The notes under the pieces: model-generated
Databases searched by the model: none
Seen by the model: the letters and a program-made list of their open reading frames with translations, nothing else
What the model was told of the DNA's origin: nothing
Shown here: positions 8,405-18,189 of the stretch, one piece after another
How positions within the stretch are numbered: the first letter of the stretch is position 1
Layout: each line of letters opens with the position of its first letter
Program-made: the position numbers and the translations under genes
Origin: Bacteroidota bacterium
GTDB lineage: Bacteria > Bacteroidota > Bacteroidia > B-17B0 > Aurantibacillaceae
Direction: 5' to 3'
DNA: 64,000 nt
NCBI GenBank assembly: GCA_030684395.1
Contig: JAUXTT010000025.1
Coordinates: forward strand, 114,033-178,032

Positions 8405-9847
8405 TTGCTTAAACAGATCATCATACTCACTTTCATCGCTGCTATAGCGATTATTGCTGCTTGTACAAAAGACAGTGACCGTATTGATACAAAAGATTAC
8501 CCTACAGAAATCGGAAAAATCTTTCGTGGTCGTTGCGCTACATCAGGCTGTCATAATGATGTGAGTTATAAAAATGCCGCAGGATTAAATTTAAGTTCAT
8601 GGGAAAATTTATTTAAAGGAAGTAATAGCGGATCAACCATAATTCCTTTTCGTTCTGATTTTAGTTCTTTATGCTATTTCATAAACACCTTTGCAGATCT
8701 TGGTCCTGTTAATTTACCAACCATGCCGGTAAACAACGACCCTTTAGACAGAGATGAAGTAAAGAAAATAAAAGACTGGGTAGATGCAGGCGCCCCTAAT
8801 ATAGATGGAGAAGTTGCATTTCCTACCGATGCCAATCGAAGAAAATTTTATGTAGCACATACAGCCTGCAAAGTTGTGTGTGTGTTTGATGCAGAAACAC
8901 GTTTGCAAATGAGATATATTACCGTTGTGAATGCAGGTGAAAGTTGTACACCACACGTGGTGAAAATTTCTCCCGACAAAAAGTACTGGTATGTTTGTTT
9001 TAATAGCAACGGAAGTTATTTAAGAAGATACAATATTTCTGATGATTCTTATGCAGGCCAAATTTATATTGGAGGCGGCGAATGGAATAGTTTAACCATA
9101 AGTCCCGATTCTAAAAAAGCTTTTGTTGTTGACTGGACCTCCTCCGGAAAAATAGCCAGTTGTGATCTGGATAATATGACCGTAACCGATACCACACGTT
9201 ATAATTTTATGCCACACGGCTCGTCTGTTACGCCAAACGGGCAATATGTTTATTTTACTGCAACAACAGGCAATTTTATTTACAAAAAAGAAATTTCTAC
9301 AGGCAACATCGACTTCGTTTCGCTTAATTCTTCAGAGAGTCCGGGGCTCCCAAGCAATACATACAATCCGCATGAAATTTTGTTTGCACCCGACGGAAGT
9401 AAATATTATGTTACCTGCCAGAACGAAAAAACAGTTCGTGTATTTGATGCTGCTACGGACAATAATATTGCAACAATTCCAATTAACGGAAGTGCTTTGG
9501 AAATGAGTTTAGCTCCTTCAAAAAATTTACTATTTGTTACCAGTTGGGATGCAAGTCAGTTTTCAAATACCATTGGGGCTGTTGCCATTATTAATACTTC
9601 AACAAACTCATTGCAGGGATACGTGAATGTAGGAACCCAACCGCACGGCATTGCTGTTGACGAACAAAAAGGTGTAGTATATGTTGCCAATAGAAATATT
9701 GATGTAACAGGCCCATTACCACATCATAGTAGTGTATGTGGCGGAAGGAATGGTTATATTACTTTTATAGACCTGAATACATTGTTGTTAACAGGAAAAA
9801 AAATTGAAGTGAGTGTTGATCCTTATTCTATTGGGTTGAAGGATTAG
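8405..9847 (+). CDS. Lipoprotein with cytochrome c-like domain and YVTN beta-propeller
   Basis: The N-terminus is a lipoprotein signal (hydrophobic helix then IIAAC, lipidated Cys about residue 20). Next comes a c-type cytochrome-like segment with CATSGCH (CX4CH variant heme motif) and a later LPTMPVNNDPLDRDEVKKIKDWVDAGAP, typical of Bacteroidota/planctomycete cytochrome domains. From about residue 140 there are repeated YVTN/NHL-like blades (TPHVVKISPDKKYWYV, FAPDGSKYYVTCQ, PHGIAVDEQKGVVYVANR). Such proteins probably act in the periplasm or on the cell surface in electron transfer or binding. The start is TTG at 8405; no ATG precedes the signal peptide, so TTG is needed. The stop overlaps the convergent gene by 3-4 bases. 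Confidence 0.8.
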   Translation: MLKQIIILTFIAAIAIIAACTKDSDRIDTKDYPTEIGKIFRGRCATSGCHNDVSYKNAAGLNLSSWENLFKGSNSGSTIIPFRSDFSSLCYFINTFADLGPVNLPTMPVNNDPLDRDEVKKIKDWVDAGAPNIDGEVAFPTDANRRKFYVAHTACKVVCVFDAETRLQMRYITVVNAGESCTPHVVKISPDKKYWYVCFNSNGSYLRRYNISDDSYAGQIYIGGGEWNSLTISPDSKKAFVVDWTSSGKIASCDLDNMTVTDTTRYNFMPHGSSVTPNGQYVYFTATTGNFIYKKEISTGNIDFVSLNSSESPGLPSNTYNPHEILFAPDGSKYYVTCQNEKTVRVFDAATDNNIATIPINGSALEMSLAPSKNLLFVTSWDASQFSNTIGAVAIINTSTNSLQGYVNVGTQPHGIAVDEQKGVVYVANRNIDVTGPLPHHSSVCGGRNGYITFIDLNTLLLTGKKIEVSVDPYSIGLKD

Positions 9848-10839
9848 TTAAACACATTATTATTAATTGAGCCCGTGATCTGCTCAAACAGATTCTGTCC
9901 GAAAAGTGTATAAAAACCGGCTTCTACATAAAAACCCGGGTTCATTTTATAACTTGTTTTGTGAACATTAATATCGCTCAATTTTACGCGCTGAACAATG
10001 TTGTATCCTCCGTTCAGTCTAAATCCAAACGATTTATTTATCTTTAATTTATAGGTGGTAAAGGCAGATAAAGTTCCGTAGCTAAAATTAACGCGCTCAT
10101 TTTTGTATTGAATTCCATAACGGTAACCATCCAGTGTTATACCTGAGCTCAATGAATTCTTATTATCTATTCGTAATTGAACATACATTTGGGCAGGCAA
10201 AGTATAATTAAACGTCCAGCGCTCACCAATTGGTTGCATCCCTCCAAAAAACGGCACAGGAAAAAACTTACCATCACCATAAGTTGCAGCAACACCGTAA
10301 TAATAATTTTTACGTAAACCTCTTATATGAAATTGTCCGATCACTGCATTGGCACGTAATGCCATTGTGTTAAGTGTTTTATCCTGCTCATTAAATCCCC
10401 CGTTCAATGAATAAAAAAGGATTCTGTACTTTTTTGTGAGCTTTAATCCAAACACACCCGCACTTGCATAATATAAATTACGATTAGAAATACTATCGAG
10501 CCCGGCATGAACCTGCTTCGCTCCGAACTTAACACTTCCCATTACCTGTGACGCATTTATGCGAACACTGTTCCTTAAAATATCTTTTGTATTCAGAGAA
10601 GTCAGGCTCAGTTTCAGATCTGCAGAAAATTTAGTTTTAATAGGAAAAGTGATCACGCAATTTTGATCGGTAGAAGAAAAACTACCGGTTGTATCACTAT
10701 ACTTTGCATTACCCACATAACGAAAATCTGCTTTTATACGTGGTCGCCAAATCTGCTCCACCTGATCCATTTCAAAAGATTGAGCATTTGTACTTACAAC
10801 GCTAACAATAAATAGCAAAACTAAAACTACCTTTCTCAT
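9844..10839 (-). CDS. Outer-membrane beta-barrel protein (DUF6268-like)
   Basis: A 331-residue protein with a Sec signal (MRKVVLVLLFIVSVVSTNAQ) followed by alternating amphipathic strands ending in aromatic residues, as in outer-membrane barrels (GVAATYGDGKFFPVPFFGG, YVQLRIDNKNSLSSGITLDGYRYG). The pattern resembles the Bacteroidota DUF6268 family; the function is unknown. It lies 73 bases after the OmpA-like gene on the same strand, so it may be the last gene of the surface operon. The C-terminus lacks a clear final Phe. Its stop codon overlaps that of the convergent lipoprotein gene. Confidence 0.65.
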   Translation of the reverse strand: MRKVVLVLLFIVSVVSTNAQSFEMDQVEQIWRPRIKADFRYVGNAKYSDTTGSFSSTDQNCVITFPIKTKFSADLKLSLTSLNTKDILRNSVRINASQVMGSVKFGAKQVHAGLDSISNRNLYYASAGVFGLKLTKKYRILFYSLNGGFNEQDKTLNTMALRANAVIGQFHIRGLRKNYYYGVAATYGDGKFFPVPFFGGMQPIGERWTFNYTLPAQMYVQLRIDNKNSLSSGITLDGYRYGIQYKNERVNFSYGTLSAFTTYKLKINKSFGFRLNGGYNIVQRVKLSDINVHKTSYKMNPGFYVEAGFYTLFGQNLFEQITGSINNNVFN

Positions 10840-10912
10840 TGATGTAAAGGTAATGCAATCCCAAAATCAAACAAAATGGTCTTCTTAAAATTTCTTAAAT
10901 ATCGATGCATCT

Positions 10913-12898
10913 TTACTTTCCGATATAACTCACCGCTATGATCTGGATTTTCCTTTCTGCTGCGGCGTATGGACTATAAACGGAGTTACGTGTGTCTTTT
11001 ACATCATCACTCACTTTACTTTGAACAAGTTCCCCAATATCTTCCTCAAAAAACTCTATACTTCCTTCTTTTTCAATTGTGTTGTTGATGAACTTCACAA
11101 ACATCCCTTTCTTGTATTCTTTAAAATAATTTTGCAAACTACTCACTCTTCGTTTAGCCAGGTTCACATTATAATCCGTTGATGCCAAAGGGCTACAGAA
11201 GCCCTTCATTGTTATTTTCACCTTCTCCCCTCTTGCCAATACTTTCTCCAGCAATTCCGCAAACTTATCCAAATCACGCATTCCGGCATCCACACTATCT
11301 TCAAAAAAATTTTCCACTCTGTTTTCTGCCAATATTTTTGCTTCTACATCCAGGCCTTTAGGGTATTCATCAAGATACTTAGGCTGCAAGTGCTTGTATG
11401 CTTCATAAGTAGTTTTGTAATTTAATGTAGTAGTAATTACTTTTGTTTTTGGATTAGGTTCATCGTTGTGAAAGAATAAGGTAAGTGGAACCAATACTTT
11501 CATTTCGTTGATCAACATTGTAGAAGTATCAACCGGTACTGGTGGCTCTTCCAAAGGCGGGATCGTGAAACGGTAAATATCATTACAACAACTTTGTTTT
11601 TCTTCAAAATAAGAGCCTTTTCTGTTAGAAGAAATATATGCCATGTTTTTTCTGCTACTCACACTATAATAAATGTCGTTTAAAGAAGAATTAATTGGGT
11701 AACCGGCATTCACAGGCTCTTCAAATTTACCTTCTTTATATTCAGATTTAAAAATATCAAAGCCTCCCAAACCTTTATGCCAGGTAGAACTGAAGAATAA
11801 CATTTTTTGCTGATGTACAAAAAAAGGGGTGATCTCATCCTCCGTACTATTTACTTTTGGCCCGGCATTTAGTGGCATGCCATAAGTTCCGTCTGCATTT
11901 ATTTTACTGTACCAGATGTCTTGTCCTCCAATACCTCCGGTGCGGTTTGATGAAAAGAATAAATACTCTTCCGCTTCTATCAAACCTACATTTGGCTGTG
12001 TGTTATTGGTTCCTGGGGCATTTATCTGTGCTGGCAAACTTTTCAGATCTGTCCATTTATTATTTTCCCAATTGGAAAAAAGAATCTCACATTGAAAAAA
12101 AGATGCGTTTTGTTGTGAACAGCGTGTAATAAAGATCTTAGTGAAGTCCTTATTAAAACAGGTGTTCGCATTATGAATCCCACTTTTATTAAACAATGTA
12201 TCCAGTTCTTTTGCTTTTAAAAAAGCAAGGCCTTTTTGCTTAGCTGTATAAAGTTTATTGAAATTAATATTATTTCTTGCGTCTTTATCATTACTAAAAC
12301 GCAGCGAAGAAAAATACAAGGTGCTGTCGTATTCAAACGGTGCATACTCTGAAACCTTTGAATTCACCATACTATCGAGGTGTTCTACTGTTGTAGGTAA
12401 GGGATTTTTAATCAAAATCAATGATAAGTCGCAGGATTCGGCTTCGTTTTTAGCCTTGGCTGCCATTTGCTTTTTTGCAGGGTCTTTACTGCTTTTGTTT
12501 TTACCTGCATATTTCACAAAAAGCTTCTTCGCTTCTTTGTACTTACCTTCGTTCTTTTTGATGGTAGCCAGCCAAAATGCAGTTTCCGGATACAGTTTAC
12601 CATTGTCCTTTTTAAATACTTTTTGATACCAATGGTCCGCTATTTCTACATCAGCATTTAAACGGCTTACTGTTGCATATTTATATTGAAAATCAATATT
12701 GGCAGAATCCATTAAAATGATACGATTATAAACCTGCGCTGCAGAAAAATAGTCTTTATCATTCATAGCTTCATCGCCTTGTTTCAGAAGTACTTTTAAT
12801 GATTGGGCACTGCCTGTGGAAGTTTGTAAAATAAAAAAAAGGAATAAAAAGCTTATGCCTCTTATTCCTTTTCCGTATTTTCCTTTGAAAAGAACCAT
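10913..12898 (-). CDS. TPR-PD40-OmpA-like envelope protein
   Basis: A signal peptide is followed by TPR-like repeats (about residues 35-150, e.g. AAQVYNRIILMDSANIDFQYKYA and KYKEAKKLFVKYAGK). PD40/WD40-like blades follow (about 190-430: EYLFFSSNRTGGIGGQDIWY, MLFFSSTWHKGLGGFDIF). The C-terminus is OmpA-like (about 520-640: ITMKGFCSPLASTDYNVNLAKRRVSSLQNY). TPR-PD40-OmpA proteins accompany PorP/SprF in T9SS/gliding loci and are thought to tie the outer-membrane machinery to peptidoglycan. The OmpA end is degenerate: the usual GHTD before YNxxLSxxR is replaced by FCSPLAST, so peptidoglycan binding is uncertain. The carboxypeptidase-regulatory domain of PorE was not seen. The start lies 5 bases after the upstream gene's stop. 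Confidence 0.85.
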   Translation of the reverse strand: MVLFKGKYGKGIRGISFLFLFFILQTSTGSAQSLKVLLKQGDEAMNDKDYFSAAQVYNRIILMDSANIDFQYKYATVSRLNADVEIADHWYQKVFKKDNGKLYPETAFWLATIKKNEGKYKEAKKLFVKYAGKNKSSKDPAKKQMAAKAKNEAESCDLSLILIKNPLPTTVEHLDSMVNSKVSEYAPFEYDSTLYFSSLRFSNDKDARNNINFNKLYTAKQKGLAFLKAKELDTLFNKSGIHNANTCFNKDFTKIFITRCSQQNASFFQCEILFSNWENNKWTDLKSLPAQINAPGTNNTQPNVGLIEAEEYLFFSSNRTGGIGGQDIWYSKINADGTYGMPLNAGPKVNSTEDEITPFFVHQQKMLFFSSTWHKGLGGFDIFKSEYKEGKFEEPVNAGYPINSSLNDIYYSVSSRKNMAYISSNRKGSYFEEKQSCCNDIYRFTIPPLEEPPVPVDTSTMLINEMKVLVPLTLFFHNDEPNPKTKVITTTLNYKTTYEAYKHLQPKYLDEYPKGLDVEAKILAENRVENFFEDSVDAGMRDLDKFAELLEKVLARGEKVKITMKGFCSPLASTDYNVNLAKRRVSSLQNYFKEYKKGMFVKFINNTIEKEGSIEFFEEDIGELVQSKVSDDVKDTRNSVYSPYAAAERKIQIIAVSYIGK

Positions 12899-12903
12899 TC
12901 CTT

Positions 12904-13569
12904 TTATTTAACCTTCGCTTGGTTCGTCTTCAATTCATCAACTACTTTTTGCTGCGCACCAATTTCAGTTTTCTTGGTGTCAATGTCCTTTTTATTTTGC
13001 TCAATTTTGTCTTCAGCTTTCTTTATTTTTTCTTTATAATCTACAATGTCTTTTTCCAGATCTTTATTATCCTTTTCAAGATCCGTTTGTTTATCCGTTA
13101 GCTTTTCCAAGGCTTTGGTAGCCTCCTTAACCTTATGCTCGTAATAATCCTTTGTCATTTTAATAGCAAAATCTTTCACCAATACTTTAAAATAAGCCAT
13201 TTCCTTACTATGTGTGGAAGAGCTTGCATAAGCACCACCCAGATCAAAACAAGCCATTAAACGAATCTCATTATCCTTGCCCAATACAATTGAATAAACA
13301 TCAATGGTATTAGCACTGATAGTAGTGAACTTTGTATTATCAAAAAAGTATTCGTGTTTTTTATCACTTACATTATCGGGATGAAAATCCTTAATGAGGC
13401 TTTTCCATTCCTTTTCTACTCTATCTTTATCATCATGCTGAAACACGGCAATAATAGCATTCTTGTTACCTACGGAAAAATTTTCACTTCCTTCGTTTAC
13501 CTCAACTTTTTGAGCTATAGCACCAAAAGTGAGAACTAAAGTTAATATGCTTGTAAATATAATTTTCAT
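12904..13569 (-). CDS. Hypothetical secreted protein with long C-terminal coiled coil
   Basis: From the ATG at 13569 the protein starts with a signal peptide (MKIIFTSILTLVLTFGAIAQ). The frame opens 19 codons further upstream, but those residues are not signal-like, so the internal ATG is preferred. Residues 20-140 form a globular part of unknown family (NKNAIIAVFQHDDKDRVEKEW, LMACFDLGGAYASSS). The last 80 residues are a continuous Lys/Glu heptad coiled coil. It sits inside the T9SS operon between the two TPR-PD40 genes, so a structural or anchoring role in the envelope is plausible but unproven. Confidence 0.7.
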   Translation of the reverse strand: MKIIFTSILTLVLTFGAIAQKVEVNEGSENFSVGNKNAIIAVFQHDDKDRVEKEWKSLIKDFHPDNVSDKKHEYFFDNTKFTTISANTIDVYSIVLGKDNEIRLMACFDLGGAYASSSTHSKEMAYFKVLVKDFAIKMTKDYYEHKVKEATKALEKLTDKQTDLEKDNKDLEKDIVDYKEKIKKAEDKIEQNKKDIDTKKTEIGAQQKVVDELKTNQAKVK

Positions 13570-13686
13570 GACCTTAATTTTATCAGAGCAATTTACAAAT
13601 ATTATTCCAAAGTGCAAATTATCCAAATCCTCCGATTTAAGAGAGAATCATTGCCAGAAATGTTTAAGTAAAGTAAAGTAACCGAT

Positions 13687-15420
13687 CTACTTATTAATTG
13701 TAGGAGTAAGTTTATAAAGCAGCTCAGGAGCAAGCTCTTCTTTCAGAGTAAATTTACCGAAAGCATCTATAGGAACAGGTTCTGATAACTGTCCGGAATC
13801 GTCTGATAGGTGTAACGGTTGACCAGCGGTTTGTTCAATTGCACACTGCCCGCTCAAACGAATGGGAAGCATATTTGTTTTGATCTTAAAAACAAAGGAA
13901 CCCAAAACACTATCTCTGGAAAGTGTCATTTCAATTTTGTTAACAGGCATTCCATTTTTTTTAACGGCTAATATGTAATGTTTGTTATTGATCAGATTAA
14001 AAGCAATAGTAGTATTTTGATAGGATAATTCAGTTTCAACAGTATCGTCCATTATTAATTTATACTTAATATCATCAAACAAAAAGGTGTTTTTTATATT
14101 AATACTATCATTTGATAAGGAAAGCTCCAAAGGTGTTTCATTGGCAAAACTGTAAATATCTTCTGCTCCTGCTCCATTAAATCTATCAGAGCTGAATAAA
14201 CCGCGTGCATTACTTTCATCAAAACAAATTCCGAAATCGTTGCCTATGGAATTGAAAGGTGGTTTTAAATTTTCTACCTGTTGCCAGATCTTATCAATAT
14301 AAACGGAACGGAAAATATCCAGTTGACCCATCCCAGGATGAGCTGTGGAAGAAAAATATAATACGTTGTCGTTTGAGATATAAGGGAAAAGTTCGTGACC
14401 GAATGTGTTTACATTTTTCCCTGCGTTTTTTGGTTTTGTCCATTTGTTCCCTTCGGTTCTTTCTGAATAATAAATATCGGTTTTCCCAAAACCACCAGGC
14501 ATATCAGACATAAAGTAGAGTGTTTTTCCATCTTTTGAAAGTGAGGGTTGGGCAATTGAATACTGAGAGCTATTAAATTCAAATGCACTAACGGGGATTG
14601 TCCAGTTGCCAATAGAATCTTTTTTAGAATAAAATAATTGGAGCGTACTTAATATATCGTTCGTTTTTTTGTCACGTTTACCTTTCACTGTGCGTGCAAA
14701 ATACATTTCATTTCCATCTGATGAAAAGGTAGGTGAACCCTCGTGTGTGGGAGTGTTAATGCTTTTGATGTTTGTAATAGTTTTTTTAGAAAATTCTTTT
14801 TGTAATAAGGATGAAATAGCAATAGAATAAATATCTATCCGGTTACTATTTCCTCCACCGTCAAAACTGATTAATGCTGATTTGCTCCCTTCTCTCGAAG
14901 AAGAAAAATAAACCTGGTCATTTACTAAAACCGGACTGAATTCGGCTTCAACTGTATTTATCTGCTGAATATTTTTTACTTCTTTACCTAATGTTTCGTC
15001 GAGCCATTTTTGTGCCGAATCACATGATATAAGATAAACCGGGCCCATTGGATCAGTGGGGTTCATTTTGATGTATTCCTCAAACTGTAATTTTGCTTCG
15101 GCGTACTTTGCGCTGCTTTTTAATGCTAATCCGTAGTTGAGGTAGCTTGTTGGGTTCTTCCTGAATTTTTTCAGTAACTTTTGATATGCTTTTTCTGCCA
15201 ATTCAAATTCACCACTAATCCGGTAACAATCAGCCAGTCTCAACATTGCGTACTCAGCTACTTTTTTGTCTCTTGATTTAACATCTAATTGATAATAGTT
15301 GATTGCTTCCGTGAATTGATTTTGATAAAAGTACTTATCCCCTTTACCTGAATTTTTTTGAGCATCTAAAACCAATGTCCCGAGAATCAAAAAACAACTA
15401 TATAGTATTCTTAATCTCAT
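13687..15420 (-). CDS. TPR-PD40 repeat envelope protein without OmpA domain
   Basis: A signal peptide (MRLRILYSCFLILGTLVLDAQ) precedes TPR repeats (about 25-130: FYQNQFTEAINYYQLDVKS, YAEAKLQFEEYIKMNP). PD40 blades cover about 160-420 (QVYFSSSREGS, EMYFARTVKGK, TLYFMSDMPGGFGKTDIYYS, GLFSSDRFNGAGAEDIY). The last 150 residues are a beta-rich tail rather than the OmpA domain that usually ends this architecture. The stop of PorP/SprF lies 3 bases upstream of its start, so the two are co-translated. It is probably a periplasmic partner of the PorP/SprF-adhesin pair. Confidence 0.8.
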   Translation of the reverse strand: MRLRILYSCFLILGTLVLDAQKNSGKGDKYFYQNQFTEAINYYQLDVKSRDKKVAEYAMLRLADCYRISGEFELAEKAYQKLLKKFRKNPTSYLNYGLALKSSAKYAEAKLQFEEYIKMNPTDPMGPVYLISCDSAQKWLDETLGKEVKNIQQINTVEAEFSPVLVNDQVYFSSSREGSKSALISFDGGGNSNRIDIYSIAISSLLQKEFSKKTITNIKSINTPTHEGSPTFSSDGNEMYFARTVKGKRDKKTNDILSTLQLFYSKKDSIGNWTIPVSAFEFNSSQYSIAQPSLSKDGKTLYFMSDMPGGFGKTDIYYSERTEGNKWTKPKNAGKNVNTFGHELFPYISNDNVLYFSSTAHPGMGQLDIFRSVYIDKIWQQVENLKPPFNSIGNDFGICFDESNARGLFSSDRFNGAGAEDIYSFANETPLELSLSNDSINIKNTFLFDDIKYKLIMDDTVETELSYQNTTIAFNLINNKHYILAVKKNGMPVNKIEMTLSRDSVLGSFVFKIKTNMLPIRLSGQCAIEQTAGQPLHLSDDSGQLSEPVPIDAFGKFTLKEELAPELLYKLTPTINK

Positions 15421-15423
15421 TTC

Positions 15424-16362
15424 CTAAAAATAATAGCGTGGGTGAATTTCTTTTTGTGTTGGCGGCGGAGGCAATTTAATACCATAGGATATCAAAATCT
15501 CATGCGCACCTTTTGAATACTTCGAAAACTTCGAAACTGTCATGTCGTAAGAATAGGATACTCTGAATGCTTCACTTATATTATACCGGGCGATAAACAC
15601 CAATGCGTCCTGCGTTCTGTATTGTATGCCCAAACCAAACTTCTCCTCATAATAAAACATGTTGTTAAGATCAATTTGTGTAGCACTTGAGCCTTGTTTT
15701 TTGATCAATATACTTGGCTCGTAGGTAAGTGATTTGTTGATTTGGAAAACATTACCCGCAATAATGTAGAGGTGATTGTACAAATGAGAATTTCCATTTG
15801 TTTCTCCAAAGCTAAAATTACTTTTCAGCAAATGGTAACCGGAGATTCCAAAATAGAATTGCTTTTTTTGATAATATGTTCCAAAAGAAACATCGGGCTT
15901 TGTTGAAGCTCTTACTCCTTCATTTATAAGTGCATTATCCCCAAGTGTTGAAACAACCAGGTCGTTGTAATTTATTTTTCTGTTGTGAATTCCCGCTTCT
16001 AAACCAAAAGATAATTTTCCTCCCGCAAAATTTAAATGATACGAAACAACACCTGTTACTGACAGATTATTTATGATAGCCAATTTGTCCTTAATTATTT
16101 TTCCGCCTAATCCAATATGTTTTGCTTGTATGGGTGAATGAAAATTGATTGTTTGCGTGGAAGGCCTTCCCTGCAATCCTAAAAACTGCTCTCTCGATTT
16201 AATTGTTCCTACCGCCCAGTTGGAACTTCCGCAAAATGCGGGGTTAACAAGCATCTTATCGAACATATACATACTGTACATAGGATCCTGTTGAGCACGA
16301 ACCTTTGCAAAGCAAACTATGCTGATGCTAAAAAAAAGAAAATATATTTTACCGCTTTTCAC
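15424..16362 (-). CDS. PorP/SprF family T9SS membrane protein
   Basis: The 312-residue outer-membrane protein has a signal peptide followed by the family signature QQDPMYSMYMFDKMLVNPAFCGSS and the EQFLGLQGRPSTQ segment. Alternating beta-strands run to the C-terminal RYYF. SprF in Flavobacterium johnsoniae is needed for surface delivery of its neighbouring adhesin SprB, and PorP/SprF paralogues pair with proteins bearing type B sorting domains. Here the partner is the gene immediately upstream in the operon (1-base gap). No gene symbol is given because many paralogues exist per genome. Confidence 0.92.
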   Translation of the reverse strand: MKSGKIYFLFFSISIVCFAKVRAQQDPMYSMYMFDKMLVNPAFCGSSNWAVGTIKSREQFLGLQGRPSTQTINFHSPIQAKHIGLGGKIIKDKLAIINNLSVTGVVSYHLNFAGGKLSFGLEAGIHNRKINYNDLVVSTLGDNALINEGVRASTKPDVSFGTYYQKKQFYFGISGYHLLKSNFSFGETNGNSHLYNHLYIIAGNVFQINKSLTYEPSILIKKQGSSATQIDLNNMFYYEEKFGLGIQYRTQDALVFIARYNISEAFRVSYSYDMTVSKFSKYSKGAHEILISYGIKLPPPPTQKEIHPRYYF

Positions 16363-16363
16363 T

Positions 16364-17713
16364 TTATCTTTTAATTAAAATAAATCCAGACACTATTCCT
16401 TTTGATTCATTACCATAGTCAAAAACATAATAGTAAATATCATCGGGTAAATCTTTTCCGTTTTTATTTACTCCGTTCCAATCATTTTTGTAGGGTGATG
16501 CACTATACACTTCAATTCCCCACCTGTTTGTAATGCTCAAACTATTTCCTGAATAATCATTTATTTTATCTATTATAAAATAATCATTTACGCCATCATC
16601 GTTAGGTGTGATTGCCTCCGGAATAGGTACCACAACATTAATGGTGACAGAATCACGGGTGGTACAGCCATGTAAATCAGTAAGTGTTAAGGTGTAGGTT
16701 GTGGTAGCATAAGGGCTTGCCTGCGGGGTAAAAATAGCGGGGTTGTTAAGTCCGTTTGTTGGCAACCAACTTGCAAAACCATTGCCACTGCCATTTATTT
16801 CGCAACTTTTGTATTGAATAATTGTTTGATCGCTACCGGCATTGGCAGGTTGAGGGTTTACTACTGTTAATTTTGCAATAGAACTGTTTTGTGATGGACA
16901 AACTCCGTTTTTCACAATTGTTTTGTACCAGGTGCTAGCAGTTAAATCCAAATAGCTTAGGCTACTGTCAATTGAGCTAATTGTATTCCATGTAGATCCA
17001 TTGTCAGTACTTGATTCCCAATTTAGTACTGTTCCAATATTATTGATCAACTTTAATGTATCTCCGTTGCTCCCATTACAAATTGTATCCGAAAAATTAA
17101 GTGTACCACCATTTGTTTGTTGATGAATTTCAAATGAAACATTATTCGTTGTATCGGTGGGACAAGTTAAAACATTACCAACAACAGCCCGATAGAGTGT
17201 ATTTTGATTTATGGAGTTATATGCAAATACTAAATTGGTATTAGCAATAGTAACCCAGTTTTGACCATTATCAGTAGAGCTTTCCCAAAACTGAACATTT
17301 CCCTGATTGCCTGTAATTATTAAGGATCCAATACCTGAGTTAGAACAAAAGGTTCCTCCGCCTGACAAGGTTCCTGCAATTGCAAGTGGATGGATTGTAA
17401 TAACTGATATACTTGATGTGTCGGAAGGAAAAGAACCATCCTTGACAATAACCCTGAACCAGGTGGTTTGACTTAAGTTGTTGTAGCTTTGTGTAGTCGT
17501 TGAGTTATTAATAATATCCCATGTTGCCCCACTATTAATAGAGGTTTGCCAAAATTGAATGGTTCCTGTGTAATTCGTAACAGAAATAAATCCTACATTG
17601 TTTGAGGTGCAGTATTCGTTAGTACCGGATGTAATTCCACCCACGGATTGCGCGAAAGTGTTAACTTCAAAAACCAAAAGAAAGAGTAAGAGTAAGCAGA
17701 CCCCTTTTTTCAT
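16364..17713 (-). CDS. T9SS type B-sorted surface protein (gliding-associated C-terminal domain)
   Basis: After a signal peptide (MKKGVCLLLLFLLVFEVNTFAQ) come three to four repeats of about 85 residues with the pattern VQFWESSTDNGQNW...YRAVV, an Ig-like fold common in Bacteroidota adhesins. A segment resembling the SprB/PKD repeats follows (NAGSDQTIIQYKSCEINGSG). The C-terminal CHU_C/T9SS-B domain carries TPNDDGVNDYFII, ITNRWGIEVY, WNGVNKNGKDLPDDIYYYV and a final LIKR. The protein is therefore exported by T9SS and attached to the surface, with the adjacent PorP/SprF as its likely helper. At 449 residues it is small for an adhesin. Its repeats suggest protein or glycan binding. Confidence 0.9.
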   Translation of the reverse strand: MKKGVCLLLLFLLVFEVNTFAQSVGGITSGTNEYCTSNNVGFISVTNYTGTIQFWQTSINSGATWDIINNSTTTQSYNNLSQTTWFRVIVKDGSFPSDTSSISVITIHPLAIAGTLSGGGTFCSNSGIGSLIITGNQGNVQFWESSTDNGQNWVTIANTNLVFAYNSINQNTLYRAVVGNVLTCPTDTTNNVSFEIHQQTNGGTLNFSDTICNGSNGDTLKLINNIGTVLNWESSTDNGSTWNTISSIDSSLSYLDLTASTWYKTIVKNGVCPSQNSSIAKLTVVNPQPANAGSDQTIIQYKSCEINGSGNGFASWLPTNGLNNPAIFTPQASPYATTTYTLTLTDLHGCTTRDSVTINVVVPIPEAITPNDDGVNDYFIIDKINDYSGNSLSITNRWGIEVYSASPYKNDWNGVNKNGKDLPDDIYYYVFDYGNESKGIVSGFILIKR

Positions 17714-17718
17714 AAAAC

Positions 17719-18168
17719 CTACTTTTTAAAACCAAATACATTAATACCGCAACCATTTTTTTCCCCCTCAAAATAAGCTTCAATATAATAAACTCCTGTT
17801 GCAGCACATTTGTATGTAATGGAAGGAAATATTTTTTTACTACTTTTTAAATAATTGGATGCAATTAACTTCTTGTTTCTATCATAAAAATTAACGACCA
17901 TTTTCTTCCCTTCTTCATTCATGTCAAAGATCATGATCTTATATTCAGAATCACGGCTTAAAACATAGGAATACTCTATCTTTTCTCCGGACTTATCTAC
18001 TTTTACATCAAACTTTTTCATAAAAGTGTAGGGCTGAAGGTTTGCAGCATTTGATTCGAACAACGATTCCAGATCGCAGCCTTTTCCCTGATCTCCGGAA
18101 AATGAACTACCAACAAATGTGATTAACGCAACAAATAATAGCTTCCCGATCTTTTTAATTGTATTCAT
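17719..18168 (-). CDS. Small secreted protein, paralogue of the 49403-49855 product
   Basis: A 149-residue protein with a signal peptide, then a beta-rich domain ending in YKCAATGVYYIEAYFEGEKNGCGINVFGF. The product at 49403-49855 has the same length and the same C-terminal plan (FKCQSTGNFCIGYYFLEGKEGCGVAVSAF), with aligned Cys, Gly and aromatic residues, so the two are paralogues. I do not recognise the family; the fold looks like a pre-peptidase C-terminal (PPC)-like sandwich. It is the first gene of the T9SS/gliding operon, 5 bases before the adhesin gene. A -7 element lies 22 bases upstream. Finding the second copy at the end of the chemosensory cluster links the two loci. Confidence 0.75.
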   Translation of the reverse strand: MNTIKKIGKLLFVALITFVGSSFSGDQGKGCDLESLFESNAANLQPYTFMKKFDVKVDKSGEKIEYSYVLSRDSEYKIMIFDMNEEGKKMVVNFYDRNKKLIASNYLKSSKKIFPSITYKCAATGVYYIEAYFEGEKNGCGINVFGFKK

Positions 18169-18189
18169 AGCTCTTAGTCTTTAACACTG

